A DNA stretch of 64,000 bases. Origin: Litomosoides sigmodontis. Lineage: Eukaryota; Nematoda; Chromadorea; Rhabditida; Onchocercidae. Made by a program: the position numbers and the translations under genes. How positions within the stretch are numbered: the first letter of the stretch is position 1; each line of letters begins with the position of its first letter. A model generated the notes under the pieces. The model ran no database searches and was not told the DNA's origin. It saw nothing but the letters and a program-made list of their open reading frames with translations. This document shows positions 1-22,600 of this stretch, piece by piece. Location: contig OY718808.1 of the NCBI GenBank assembly GCA_963070105.1, positions 310,001 through 374,000 on the forward strand. The letters run 5' to 3'.

Positions 1-162
1 TTCAATCCCTCCATAAGTTGCAATTTTTCTACATACCATTCGTATTCAATGATTTACAACTGTAGATTAAAACATAAGTGAATTGTGAAAAACGGATAAG
101 TTTCGGTAGCCAGACTACATGAAGAGTTAGCACAATAGAGAACATATAGCAAGAAAATGTAC

Positions 163-1808
163 CACAAGGATATCAAATGCAAAGCCTTTCGATTGTGTTC
201 TAATCAGCAAACGCCGGAATTCACTTGTAAGCTTCCGTAAGGCACGCTCAATATTAGTAGTATCAGCTGCTAAAGTATGAAAACGTATCTTTTTAAACAA
301 TATAACCCTTCATAATTAAGGAATTTTTCATTCTGTAAAAAAATAAGTAGGCGGAACATTACTGCAGGAAATTCGAAATATATAAAATGCAAGTCATTTC
401 CAAAAAGTTATATTACTATGCTGTACGATGTTATACGATTACTGTTGCACATAGCATTTCTAAAAAGAAATCCAATGGCAACTGGGAATCTCTATTTAAC
501 CATTCACACATAATGCTTGACAGTTCAAGCCATCTTCGCTTAGTAAGACAAAAGGTGGCATTCCTAACTCCTGTCATTTTCCACGTCTTATACCTTCCTT
601 GACCGTTGTCAGCTCGTTCTGGCTTCAACAAACTCCATATTCAAAAATGCAAACAACTTTTCCCACCAACGTTCTCTTTTAATTTGAGCATTATATAAGA
701 TAAAGTAGAATCATGATCAATTAAGCACCGAATTTAGTACTATCTTTATTACTAACAGAACATTAGCAGGAAGCATAAATGCGCTTAATAGTTGCATATG
801 ACCATTTTCTCCTGCTATTTTACTATGTCTCATTCATGTGAAAATTTTGGCATAAATTAAATTAATCGTACCGACATGCGGATTTTCCCTTTTTGATAAA
901 TACAAATGCGTTGCTTCATGTGTTAGCATACCAACGTAATTCAAAACAGCAGGCCTATAAGTGAACAATGGCGGAAACAAAGTTTTCCATGCAGAAACAG
1001 ACATAAGGAAAGAGTAGAAAGTTTTCCAACTTAAACTGCCCTAAGGTCTTCGTACAATAATAATTTTCTCTCTGAAAATTATGTTCTAATTCAAAAGCTC
1101 TTTACTCTTCTTATGCATATTTCTCAAATCCAAAAATATAGCAACCTGGAACTTGGAATTTCTGACAAAATTTTGATACAAGGATCCACTAAATGCGAAA
1201 CAGTATTGTTAGCCCATATTGGTCTTAAATTCCGATATACCGTTCCAATATCATCCACTCCACCAGTGATTGCGTAAATGTCAACCATATACCGTTGCAA
1301 CATCTAAATCATTGGATTTAATTAACTGTCTGAATCACAGCTCTCTTTAGCAAATAAATAGAGTTTCATATTTTCAACACGACTACTTAAACGGATATTA
1401 AGGATGTAACAGGCATGAATTGCACCCATCTGTAATTAAAATCAATCAATTACATTAGCTTAAAAGAAAATTAAAATAATAACAAGCTTTCAGCATCATT
1501 ACCTGGGTGTTAGAAAGCTCATTTTCCTCATAAGCCAAACGTGTGGAAGGTAGACCACCCGCAGAAGAAGACGACGGCTGAATTGCCATGTCCAAACCAA
1601 GTTCCCTTAAGTCATTCGAAGTACATCTGAACAACAAATTCAACACACGTACGTACAGAACTCACACCACAGTTTTTATGGAATTCAGAAAAGGACGGAT
1701 ATTTGAGTACTGTTCGAAGGATAAGGATGCATCCATCATCTGCTGCACGATCGTTGTAAAACTCCTCCCCCTCATTATCGCAATAATTAACCCCACAAGA
1801 AGAATCAT
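163..1808 (-). CDS. Unrecognised multi-exon gene, partial
   Basis: Five or six exons chain with matching phases: 1666-1808 (tentative), 1503-1626, 1146-1303, 872-1029, 451-618 and 163-269. All joins are GT-AG. The tentative first intron is only 39 bp, so the protein may instead begin at the ATG at 1589, giving MAIQPSSSSAGG. The product contains the stretches MLQRYMVDIYAITGG, SWKTFYSFLMSVSAW and ERALRKLTSEFRRLL. I recognise no domain, signal peptide or membrane segment. After 163 a GTACAT donor suggests further exons beyond the window; without splicing the frame stops at 127. Exons upstream of 1808 are also possible, because a GTGAGT donor lies near 1855-1860. The open frames, consistent phases and protein-like composition argue for a real gene. 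Its function is unknown. Confidence 0.55.
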
Positions 1809-2900
<1,092 letters not shown>

Positions 2901-2948
2901 GAAAACAATGCACATGAACAAGAGAGCGAGAGGTGAGCCTCAATGATT

Positions 2949-9937
<6,989 letters not shown>

Positions 9938-12900
9938 CCTGCTTTCCCTTCAAGTAATCATGCCGTGCATGATTTGCTGACAGCGTCATTCACATTAAAT
10001 CATCACGCGATTTTATGCAATATTCAGTATATTTCAAATCGTAGCTTACAAAATTGTTACATATTGGAGAGGAGGAGTCAAATGTGAGCGTAAATTGCAG
10101 GATACTTAATAAATGGGGAAAAACGACGGGAGGAACGTCTCTTAACGAAGAGTGGAAAAAATGCATATCGTTCAGAAAAGAGAAAAAAAAGAGCAATATT
10201 TTCTTGAGCAATATTCTTTGCATAGAGCAATATTTTCTTTGCTGAACGATGTGCAGAAACACAAACAAAGTTATAATAATGAAATTGCGAGTAAGTGAAG
10301 GTGTAAAGCGATTCTTTACCCCTTTTGATGAAAAGCATGAAAGCGATAAAAGAGAAGATAAGGACGGTCCAGCGACATCATCTGCTATATGGCACTGTAG
10401 GAGTGGTAAGTTTAACAGGTAAGTTAAACAGTAAAAAGACGTAGTAAGTTAAATAAATACCACAGCACCATGAACTCGAAATCCATCAACATGGTCATCA
10501 ATGCTACCTGTACGTTACAGTAAATTATGCCTAGGATTACGCCTACTTGCTTATTTGGCCGCTCACAGTTTAGCTTGCTATTTATTCAACCTTCCCCTCT
10601 CTCCCCCCTCATTACTCACTTAACCTAGAATGTTTACTTCTTTCATTTCAAACAAAGTATAATGAAACTAAGCAGAAACTGTTAACACGTCAGCATCAAA
10701 TACAAATGGAGAAGGAGACGGTTAAAGTGATGGGAAAAGATTTGCTGAGAATAGTTGCGTGAAGGAAAATGTAAACTATATTCCTCTAGTACATGCTAAC
10801 ACATCTCCTCCAAAACGTAACTTTCAAAATTTCACATTCATTTCCACCTCCTCGGCTAACGTTAAATGTTTAAGGAAAGTGAAGCGGAAGTTCCGTTCAC
10901 AACTGAATTGTTTTCAGAAATAAAATGACTGACTAATACATCTGGCCATACATATCGAAGTTATCCGAGGAAAAGAGGAATGCGGATAAAAGATATGCAT
11001 AAGTAGAGTGAGCTGATGCTTTCAGGATGAGACTGAGCTCAGCTCATCATCACAGGATGACAACACACACCTTCAGAAGAAACGATGGATAACGACCGGA
11101 CCGATGAACAGGTGACTACTCTCTCTCGCACATGAGAACATCACTATCCACCAGGAAACATAAATGCTTTTCATTTCTCATTTCCAACTAAACTCAAATC
11201 CTTTGCACCACATAGCATCAATAGCAGAAGGAGCGCTTCCATCTTCACATCAACCTGAAATGAATAATGTGGTGCTAGTGACCATCACTGATATGGTAAG
11301 GAACTGGTGAGGAGTATAGAGAAGCCTGCTTGAGGTTCACAACCCAACACTAAAGACTGAAGGATTTGTGCTACTTGAGGATGTTCTAAACTGTAATAGT
11401 AGCTGTCCTTCCTCCTTCCTTTCTCTTCACGTTATCCATTCGATCAGTGGTCTCTAACTCTTGCAAATGATCTGCGTAGTACGGTATAAGTAAAAGTTGA
11501 AAAAAATGCTATTGATTATACTCACTGAACGTTATGATTGGTAAGTGGTTGGATATTAATGCAATAATAATTCACAGAGTTTGACCTCTGACGGCCAACG
11601 ATAGCGGTAATAACGGTACGATACCGTGGAAGATGCTTACAAGAGAAAGCATATCACTCAAACAAAACTGGTGTTCAAATTTGACAGGTTGCAAAAAATC
11701 CCCACCCACATCTGGTAGGCACCACCTGACTGGATGAAGAGGAATGGCGGAGAGCGGAATTAGGTGAAGGGTCATTATGCTTATGAAAAGTGTTGCTTGA
11801 TGTGTTGCTGACCAAGAACACTTATTTTCACCGGAAATTTCGAAACACACCGTTTCACTTGCCGTGTCTAATTGTCTAATCGAACTTGATTCCAACCGCA
11901 TCCCCAAACTTCCACTTCAACTTCGTTTCGTACAAATCGCAAGCCAACTTCATCACTGACAATCCACCTCTGGCAGTAATCCCATAGCATCATCTAAGAG
12001 GAAAGAAAAAATTTCATAAAATTGACAATGTGAGACATCTCGGATTCACAGACTAAAATCGTCCGCTCTTATCGAAATCTCTCCATTGAAGAAAATCGGA
12101 GAACTGAGCAATTCAAAGTTTTTTCGAAGACGTACCAGTTGAGAGTGTAAGGGAAAAGAAGAAGTGTTAAATGAATATATGATTTCACACATAACTAGAC
12201 AGAGGATAAGGTAAACGAAAGAGAGGAAGGACAGGGAACAAAAGGCAAAGATTTAGTTCCAAAGTAAAGTTTAAATGAAATGAATGAAATATTACTACTT
12301 GTTTCTAGTCAAAATCTTTTCCACCCTCTCAACATTCGGTGCAACAACTTTCAATAACAGGGGAGGAGGGCTGGGGAGTTCACTGTTTTTCAAATGAAAA
12401 GAAAAGCAATTCAAGAAAGTTATGTTCTTGCACTATAGACATGGTCATCGCATTCCATTCGTGATTACCTCCGATCAAGGTACATTTAGCCGTACATCCA
12501 TTATACGTCACGTGAAGGAAATAAGAAGTCGTCGGTTGAACGTAGGGCCAGTTACTAGACACTGCACACGGTAATTTCCACTTTCCTTAAACTCACAATG
12601 CAAACCTAACTCAGTCCTAAAATTATGTGAAGGGAGAGAGAGAGAGAGAGAGAGAAAGGAACGTGAACCACACGATCAGTCTTTACTTCCTTCGTGAAAT
12701 TTTATGGAGTGCGCAAAAGAGTTGTTGGAATGATCGAAGCAGCGCATGATATCACGTATTTCAGCAACCTTTACTAAGCGATGGCATCTTTGCCCGTTCT
12801 CCGCAAGACTACTTCGTAAGCTGGCAGTGATGTGCAATAGGAATATTGCCAGAAGTGATAAGAGTGCGTGTGCGGGAGATGAGAAGAGAGAATGCAAGTT

Positions 12901-15900
12901 CCCTGTTGCACGAAATATTTTCGTTAAGAAAAGCTCTGAAAGTATAAACAAATCTGTTTGCTTTATTTTTGCTAAAATAACGATTTATCGCTTCCAAAAA
13001 TCTTTCAATCAATTTAGGATATTAAAAGTGAAAAGCTGGAAAGTGAATTTTCGCAATGTATCTTGAGTGAAAGACTTTTGGAAGCGATAAATCGCTATTT
13101 CAGTATGAGATCTCGGAGAAGCAATTAACGACAGTTTGTTCCTTCGAGTGGCCGTGGTTATCGAAGGCAGCTAGTGCACGCGAGAGAGCACTGTGTCAGG
13201 GATTGCTAGCAGTGGAGAGAGAATACTGCGTTAGAGGTGCGCGAGACTGCTCGCATCTACGAGAAAGTATTGTTTAGAGTGGTGGAGTTGTGAGAGAAGA
13301 GGAACTGTAAAATACGTGCGAGGTGGTGTGCTGCTTGCAGTTTTCCCGGCTGGCATCGTGAGATAGTATTGCGTTCAGGAGCAGAGGAGCAGAGGCAAAA
13401 CTTCCGAAAACGTCACCCGAGCGTTGCTTAATGAAGCAGTTCTTCACGTCGCATATGAGCTAAAGGCGTCGCTGGTTGATTGGTGGTAGGTGCAGGGAAA
13501 GTGAAGCGAAATTTCGAAATTTCAAAGAGGGGAAAGTAACTGTCAGTGCATCCGTGTAAGTTTAATGTGAAAGTGAGAGAAGAAGGGAAAAGGAACGTGT
13601 GGCGGTGCTGTGTTTCCAGGTGGCGGCAGTGGTGGAAAAAGGAAGAATGTGGAGGAGTCGCTGTAAGCTAAGCTGAAACAGTGCTGGCAGGCACATAAAT
13701 GGTCTAGCATGAAATGATTTACTTGATTAATTAAACAAATCGATCGACGTGCACCGCAACTACGAGGAAGCGATCGATGAACGGTGCAACTGTTGCTGTT
13801 CGCAGAAGTGCTAGTGAAAGCAGTTGCGGCTAGCAAGCAAAAGATCATCTTGCAGTTCACGCTTCTCAAATGCCCGTGACGGTGATGAATGTGTGGCTCG
13901 TCCAGTCGACGATTGGTTCGTTCCTCCCGTCAAATATTTCATCGAAATTTTAGCAAAAGAATTCTGGCGAGGAATTGAATTTTGCATTGGTCTTCGCCTT
14001 TCATTTTGACATGGACTTGAACTCAAGCATACACGCATAGCCACTCGAATACAACATCGTTCCGTTCCGTTGGATTAGAAAATAAATGAGGTATTGCCAT
14101 ACGTGTGTGTGTGTGTACATCTGCGCATGTATGTATGCATATGTAGGTGTGGATGAACGTGAGGAACTCTAACAATCCCATTTCATTTGAAACCGTTGAA
14201 AATTTACAACAAGTGGTGAATGGTTCGTGACAGCTGCGCAGCTACGCTTGACCCAAGCAATGATGACCAATTTAGGACACCTTGGACGTCCGTGTAATGA
14301 GGCGTGTGACAGGCATTAGGAATTTATGAGCTGTGGGTGACAAAGGTGGAGAGGTCAGCGAGTCTTACCTGGCTACTTTATGGACGCGTGAGAGTAGTGA
14401 TTGGTAAGCTCGATTACGCTTTAACCGTTTACGCTCAGTGCGGCAGCAAGTAATCCTGAATGATTAACAGTGATGACTTAATGCAACTCGTAAAACGGGT
14501 TACGTCAAAAAAGGAGGGGGACAGCAGGACGTTTTCTCCTTTCACGCAAGAACTGCTCAGGCTTGCACGGAAAAGGAGTAGACACTTCAAGTCTCTCTTT
14601 CCTCCCACCTACGCGTATTTTGCTACGAGCAAACAGAACAGTTCGACAGTTCGGAACAATTCTTAAATTCCTTACTGCTGAAACAGTTATTAGGAGAAAT
14701 TAGAATTACTTTTTTTTTATAACAGAATTCAACATCTTCGGTTGTGCAACCTATATGAATGCTATTGCTTGACAGATTATATTAAATAATTTGTAATATT
14801 AGTGATGGTAGTAAGATTAGATCATTGAACTGTGCTCTAATTTTAAATATAGCATTTAAAATGGAAAAGTCGGCGTCTGCCTAAATTTCACAAATTTTGT
14901 TTAAATATTTTTTGGTATTAATCTTCTTACACAGTTAGATGATGCAAATGCGACGTGGTAAACGAACCAAATATGCAAATTTCAAGCAAGCAGAGTGATG
15001 AAGAATGGTTGTTGAAAGTTCGACGTGTGAGCGATTTGCACACACAAATTTTAGGTGGGAGATAAGGACGGAACAAAATTTGAATATAGCCTGAGCTATG
15101 AAGATTCTAGGAAATTTCAATCAATTTTGAAACTGTTCACCGAAATTGATCGGTCGACGATTGTGTAAATGATCGTTAAATCCAACCATCTGTGTCAGTG
15201 CAGTGATCGTTAAATGATCATTGCTAGCAAAATGGCTCTTTTAATGGCAGTTGAAAAATCACTCGTTGTTTTCGGCTCTCGCGTATAGATGAAGGAAGTG
15301 AAACAAAAAGAAAGGGGAGAAGTTACCTGAAGTAAACAATTACAGAAACTGAGCTGCAAAGGGATAATAGTGACATTAGAAGAGCAGGAACAATTAGTTA
15401 TCAAAAATAAAATGAAATTTTATGGTCTCATCTAAGAATTCCAAACTATCGGTTAACTTGTGGTTTGTGTATGTATCACTTCATTGCGAAGGAAAATTTC
15501 TGAGTGAATGTGCCAAATTTATAATTATGCCATTAAGAGAAGAATTTCTAAAAAATTTCCACTGTGAAACTCATCGAACATGCTGACTTATTTTCTAAAA
15601 TTTTCATTCCTTCTTGTCTTGAAGTGTGAATTCCAAATATTAGCGAATTTGATAATGTTAGCCTGAAATTTAATAAAGTTGCTTTGTTCTAGGCAAAGAG
15701 AACTTGCATATGCATCATCGTTAGACAGAAGAAAGGAACAGATGTAAATTAGCAAATTAAAAAGTTCCTTTCCATCCATCGATTGTGAAGTGCACTTTTT
15801 CCACTCATCGCCTATTGCACATTACTGCTATTTGGTGGTTTTTATTTTTATATTATTTTACAAACTTTCCAATTTTCTGGTCAAAATTACAGATGATTTG

Positions 15901-16685
15901 AGGGAATATTGTAATTTGCAAGATCCTGACAGCAAATGCTTCTAATTCATACGACGATAACGATGATAAGGAATGACTGATTATCAACGCAGTTGATTTT
16001 GGTCGTCGGCGCTTCATCAAATTAGTTCCTTTCCGAAATCATTCCTGACATGAACTTCTCCAACCTAATGAACTTTCATCGCAATGAATTAATTAATTCC
16101 TCTCCGATTTGATTTCATTTCAATGATGATTTCATCCTGCGCAATGCTTTCTTGCAATGTCTGTCATTATACCCGTTGCTGATGATAATCATTTTAGACT
16201 AATTTCTTTTTGCTACATTGTTTAAATCTATAATTCCAACAGCAAATTACAATGGATAGATGGCGTAAGTGGGTAGCTCATTTTCTAAACAAAAATGATA
16301 AGAGCTGTTTTGCTGGCAAGGATAGTGAGGAATTGCTTTGAGCTTATTTAACAGACTGTAACGGCTGCAACTGTCAGGTAACTATCAACAGGAATATTTT
16401 TTACTGAATAACTGAAGTCATTCCTAAGTGAGTTCTAGCAGCGGAGAATTCCCAGCTGTGGATACTTCTCCGCTTATTCATTCAGTTATTTTTTGTCCTC
16501 TTGTCGCAATAGTCTTTATCACTTTGGAAATGCCAATGCTACCTATTTTGATGCAAACAGCTGATAAGCAAATGCTCCCTAATCAGTATGTTTTTGTTTT
16601 TTAAAATTGAATTTTTCGGTAGTGAAGGCCAAAGTGCAAATATGTGAACTTTATAGATAATAATAATGATAGTAGTAAACACTTC
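9938..16685. other. Long interval with no gene found
   Basis: Lies between the phosphorylase start and the TRPV gene end. No chain of exons with conserved protein emerges on either strand. It probably holds the phosphorylase promoter and 5' untranslated sequence. About 13.15-14.1 kb is visibly richer in G+C than its surroundings and has only short open frames. Minor simple repeats are a GA run at 12634-12654 and a GT run near 14104-14116. Confidence 0.5.
12975..13100. repeat. Inverted repeat, 33-bp arms
   Basis: Arm 12975-13007 is the reverse complement of 13068-13100 with about two mismatches; the core is CGATTTATCGCTTCCAAAA. The loop is 60 nt. It could be a remnant of a small inverted-repeat element or form an RNA hairpin. 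No coding function is seen. Confidence 0.8.
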
Positions 16686-19600
16686 TTATCGGTCTTTCTT
16701 TATCTCAGCAATGTTTGTTACTGGCGTTGATAAATATGATGTCATCGGTCTTCGACCATCTGGTGTGTGTGCCAAGTCCTGAAAATTTGAAACGTTCGCA
16801 AGAGATGGACGACTTCCAATTGCATAAACATTTCTTAGAGTTCCAAGTTCCTTTTACTGTCCTGCTACGATTGGAAACGCTTCATTTTATGAAAACGTCT
16901 TTAGCCAACCTTCAAGCGTCTCTTTAGTAGTGCTCGTTTCTCCTCACGTAAATCACGTTCTTGCTGTTCCAGCAATTGCTTCTCAGTCTGTGACATAGAC
17001 TTACTCTGGAAATTCCAATTGATAAACTATGAGATAAAGCAACATTTTTGATGCTCAGACAGAACGTAGGAAATCAGAGTTACTCTGCAAGCCTGGTAGT
17101 ACTGGGAGAGAATCTGATGACAGTGGAATCTAAAAGGGTGGCGTCCATGGAATTGAACATTTCAGCTCCGTAAAGGGACGACTGCTTATAATAAGTTTAA
17201 TGATAACATCAACTAACTGTATTCTTTCGGGCAACAACAAAGGAACGCTTTGTTTTATCAGTACCAGTTGGCCGAGAATATTTCAGCATCGCAATAAGCC
17301 GCTCCTTCGGTTTCAATGATAATTCCAAGAACAAAATCACTTGAGCCCACTTAAAAAGTCGTTGATTAATAATTCGAAACAAAAAAAAAAATAAAAAAAT
17401 GATGAAAATGGTGAGAACTAAAGTTTTCGGCTCATCCTTCTATAATTAGAGATCAGAAGTGCGTGAAAAGCTTTTCATCACCTAAAGAATCAAAGCTTCC
17501 TACTTTAAGAGATTTTGCAATAACTTAAATTAAGTGAAATAAGCAAATTAATCGAAATAGCTAGCAAATAACTGCACAAATTCTGGTTTGCTCGTCATAC
17601 ATCAACCATCAACTAGTTCAACAATCATTTAACAGATATTTTTCTATCGAACGAACTTGTCTTTTCCATTCGGTAGATGTCCTTGAAATGGTTTCGTAAG
17701 TCCGTGTCATCATCGCAATTAGTAAGTTGAACTGCATTATGCTAATGAATAATTCAAATATGGTGAACAAAAACTGCAATCGATTCATTTTAAACTGCAC
17801 AAATAATAAGTGAATTGCAAGAATTAATCATTATGCTGAAATTTTTTCAAAAGACAATTTTTCCACGTCTATGGTGGAATATTTTAAATCTAATTTGCCG
17901 ATAAATGATCAGTTTTTCTTATTCACCACTTGCTTAAAATTGATTAATTTAATTAGCGACCATGTTTTAAATACTTTTGCTATCTTTCTATTTTTTTTCG
18001 AAGTGAAAAAAGTGACTGTGATTATGAATAACATTCTGTATTTAACATCGCACTTCTCAAGTTATGGGTACTTACTTACCTTGCCGATCATTCGCATCAT
18101 TCTTTCTTCGCATGTGTTTAGTGACCGATAGAAGATGGTGAATTCGCCGATGGTCATGATGAACAGTCGCATGACAGCCTCAAACGGAGTGTCCAAGATA
18201 TTCTTCCAGTGGGTAGACTGAGTGCCGTGCTTCGCTTTGCTTGCTCGCTCGCAAGCATCAAAAATTACATAAAATGCTCAAAAAAAAGTTAAAAATTTTT
18301 AGAGTTAAATAAACAAATGCATTACTGAGTATAGATGGTTGATTTTTACCAAAAAAAGTTAAATAATTATCGTTTATTCAATAAGATTGTGAATTCAAGT
18401 AAAGCACTATCTTCCGGAATGAAACAATGATTTCGTCGGCGCTTTTGATGGCAACGGTAAAATCGAAAGGTTTGAATAATAAGAAGAGCAGATAAAATGA
18501 AATTCGTTTCAAAACACTTATGGCTGGTGAAAAATTTAAATGGAAAGCAACAAACACTGAGAAAATCCAATAAGAAAGATTGAATAAATAAGCATAAAAC
18601 GGCTTATATCGCGTGAAAGTATAGTGTAAATCATCAAAACAAATGGCCCAATAAATTTCAGCGCTCTTAAAATTGAAACAGTAAGTGACGCATAAATTCA
18701 AGCACATCTTCGGCAGCCTTGTCCCAAAGGAAGCAATTTTCTGCCAATAAGCTCGAGTAAATTAATTGTCTATTTAATTAGTAGTAAAAATGAAATGATA
18801 TACCTTGTGTAAAATAGGAAGTGGGCACCAGTTAATAGGACGATCATCAATGAGAGAATATTCTCCAGCAGAAGCATCGTTGGACTCAACACGCATGCCA
18901 ACCGTATCGGCACAATTAGTATGATAAAAATAAATGAAATTTTGTAAGCAACTTTAGCCGGAAATGATTTCTGCAAATTTACGTAACTTTGCTTTATTAA
19001 AGAATTTTTCAGACTTGAAACTTTAAATATTCATTAAATTTATAACGAATGTCAAAGTAAAAGGAAGAAAAGAGTTCATTCTCGCTTTTATTCAAAAATT
19101 CCTATAATTAAGTGAAATGAAATATCCACCATAACACGCCACCATCGTTTTCGGCCAACATTTTTCATGTCCACGACATCACAGACGATTTGCAGCAATG
19201 CCATTAGCAGTACCATTTGTTCAGCAACTAGTCGGACCTATTTCGTTTCACTTTAATTCTACTAATCAAATTTATAAAATACGAAATGTTAATTATTTAA
19301 GTTTAAGAAATATGCCTATCTCTGAAATAATTAGCAATCCTATTTATTTGAGAGTTGCACTCCAATGCTGTTGCGTAGTTTGGTGTCATTTTAATGTAAT
19401 CATTACTATCGTTTAATGTTCATTTAAAGCGAAAGACTGATCCGGGAGGTTATCATCGCAATCTGATAATCAACTTAATCTTTTTCCGCATATCTCTGAC
19501 TGTGTTGCAAACTTACGTATTGTTGCCACCCTGCACCAGTATATCTCCATAGATGACAAAGATCAGAACGGTACCAGGTTTCGTCTGTGAGAAAGAAAAT

Positions 19601-22600
19601 TTCAGAATTATTTCGGAAATCATTAACACAACTCATTGGAATAATTAAAGTAATTGGCTGGCTGTATTACACCAATATTCTCTAAATATACCATAATCTG
19701 CTTCCTTTCAAATTTTATTCTCTCTGCTCTCACGCCTAGTAGCGAATAATATTTTCCATCAAGTTACGTTTCAGCCATCGCTTAATGCTTTAAGAAAGTG
19801 AGAAAGCTGGATTGAGAAATACTGAAGAAATGAGAGAAGTTAAAGTGAAAAATCAAAAAGTTTCAGAAGCATTTTAAAATATACCGAAGTTCATTGCTGT
19901 CCACGAGACTTGCTTGTTTGAAGCATGGGATGCAAATGGTTGCAACGTTGTAGTTTTGAGAATCATGTAGTCGAATGTTGCATAAGTTGAGTTAGGACAA
20001 CGGTTATCAGGTGAGGTACTGTTGCACAGAAGCGATAAGTTCGTACCGTAAATGTCAGCGTGTATTAACACCTTTGATGATCAGCACTGATGATATTAGC
20101 AACGACAAAAGTGAAAAAGACTGATTGAACGGAAAGTTTTGCTCTAATTGCTGCAGTTCCTATTAGGATTTTAGACGAAAGAAGTTTTCAAAAAATGTTT
20201 GTGACACTGTGCTAATTAAGCACTTTAAATTCAACCTTTGTTGTCATCGAAAATGGCCGGCACATAAAAGCCATGAAAACAAATATGAAATAAACCACAA
20301 AACACGAAAACGAAAATGTCAAACTGCAAAAGTAATTCCTGATTATTTCCAAAGTGCCTTACAGTTTGGTAGAAGCAGAGAGTTTCTGTTAGCATTAATT
20401 ATTTAATTGAAATGTAACTTTTAATGTTTTCAGTAAATTTTCGTTGTAGTATGAAATCTCAAATTTGAGAATTTTTTTCAATTTTCTTTCTGTTCTTGCA
20501 AAACTCTTACTATCGGCGTCCAAATGCTTCCCACTTAGCTTCGAGCAGCTCCTCCAACAATCCATCAAGAAGCTCCAGATGTTTCGTTGTTTCCTGAGAT
20601 TTAGATCAAACTAACTGGCATGAAGGAAGGAGGGAAAAGAATATCGCACAAATTGAAATGCTTGCTATTAAAAAAAGAACTTTTGCACCTTGAAAAAACC
20701 AAAGATTGATCAGCTAATAAATCAATGACTCACAGCAAAGAAACCAAAAAAATAGATTTATCAATTCAGCAAAAAAACATTTGCAAACATAAATGTTTCC
20801 TTCACGCTGCCAGTATTATCAGTAGAAATCCTATCAACGATATCAGTAGCTAATGCGACGTTTGCGCTGTACCACCGCTACATGCAAATAAGATACTTAC
20901 CCCGTAAACGGTAAGTGATAAGGCGCTGTCTTCGTTCATTTCGCCGGTTTCTTGATTTATCGTATCAATGCGAGCCAACGGATATGCATAGCTGCTTGCA
21001 TTGCCATATATCCAAACAACGTCTGCTTCTAATTTTAGAATCAATTCGAAAATCTAAAATTGATCATTTAATTTAAAAAAAAAAAACTTAAACATAATAG
21101 ATGTTAAGCGAATACGAAACAAGTAACTTCTAAAATACGTTTTTTTGACTCTAACAATTGAGCAATTACGTTATATTACAATAAACAAACAAATTGTTCA
21201 CAAAAAAGTTATGAGCTAAAATTTTTACAAAATAATTGAATTTTATTGCTTAATTAGCAAATTCACACCTCTTTTTTTCCCAAATGCGCCGCCAAAGTGA
21301 GAGGCGTTAAATTCTGCTTGTTAACTATCTGCAGCTTAGCACCCATGTCATAAGATAGTTTGATCATTTCCTAGTGAAAAATTTTATGAAATTTCTTTTG
21401 CTAGAATTGCAGCTGGAAAAATTTAAGAAAAGTGGATAAATTGAAATTTTAACTTCGAATTCTGAAATTATAAAATTGCGAGAATAATTTGAAACAAAAG
21501 CTTTAGAGTAAGCAAAAAAATATTCGCAAGAAAATTTCCTTTTACGGATTTGAAACACAGAGACTTTAATAAACTTAAACTGCAATTTCCCTTTACCGGA
21601 TGTTCGTGTATTACAGCAAGATGTAGGACTGTATTTCCGTTTGTATCTTTTTGGTTTAGATCAGCCTTTTTTGCTACTAATAACCGGAAACAATCCATTT
21701 GACTAATGCAAGTCGCAAATGATAGTGGATATTCACCGAAATACATCCGCCTGATTATGCAAATTTCAATTAGTACAAGTACTTTAGCTTTTAAACTTTT
21801 TGTTGATAGCAAAAATTGAACACAAATTTCTCAGACTAAGATTTTTTAATTCATAAAATTACAAGGGATCAATTTTGTGTGCTTTTGCGATTTAGTTATT
21901 ATTAACTAAATTGCACTGCACATGTGATGGTTTAATTATGTCATAAGTTATATCCGGAATCTCAAGTTTTAACACACTTTTTCCTGAAACATTTGTTGAT
22001 AAGAACATTTGAAATATCAACTGTAAGCAATCACGCTTGAAATAACATCGACTGACCCGGAATAGCACGTCTTCAGGCTAAGTTCCACGTATTCATGCTC
22101 CAGCGAATCAGTTCGGCTGCTCTTCTGGTCGTCCGGACAGAACGACGCACCGTAACAACGTTGGTTGATATTTGCGCCGTGTTGCAACAGGAAATTCACC
22201 ATTGATGGATCCTCGTTCATGATCGCTTGATGTAACGGTGACAGTCCTACACACTCATTTTACTGATTTTTTAAAAATTGTTATGCAGCGGTGAAGTGTA
22301 ACTTATCTCTTAGCTTACTGATAAACTAAACGTATAAGTACTATACCATAGTAATTTTCACTGATAAAAATGTCATTGACAAGTTTTGGATATAATTTGA
22401 TTAAATGACGGGCCAAGTGATTGTGTATTGCGGTCCCTTGTAATAGACATAGACCGACAAGGTTTTCGCCCATGTTGCCACGTTCTTCCAACTTCCACAC
22501 CACTTCACGATACTTTGAATCCATGTCACCACGTCGTCCCCCACCCTCCAGAAGTTTCAATGCTGCAAAAAACAATGATAGCTGCTAATAACAGAAAGTG

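Noticed and set aside
12676..13066. Overlapping 91- and 106-codon frames near 12.8 kb
   Set aside because: Both strands open over the same stretch, no splice context, no recognisable protein.
18378..18707. 109-codon minus-strand frame inside the TRPV locus
   Set aside because: The true exon (18556-18665) is read in a different frame that gives the conserved KFIGPFVLMIY and LIGFSQ segments.
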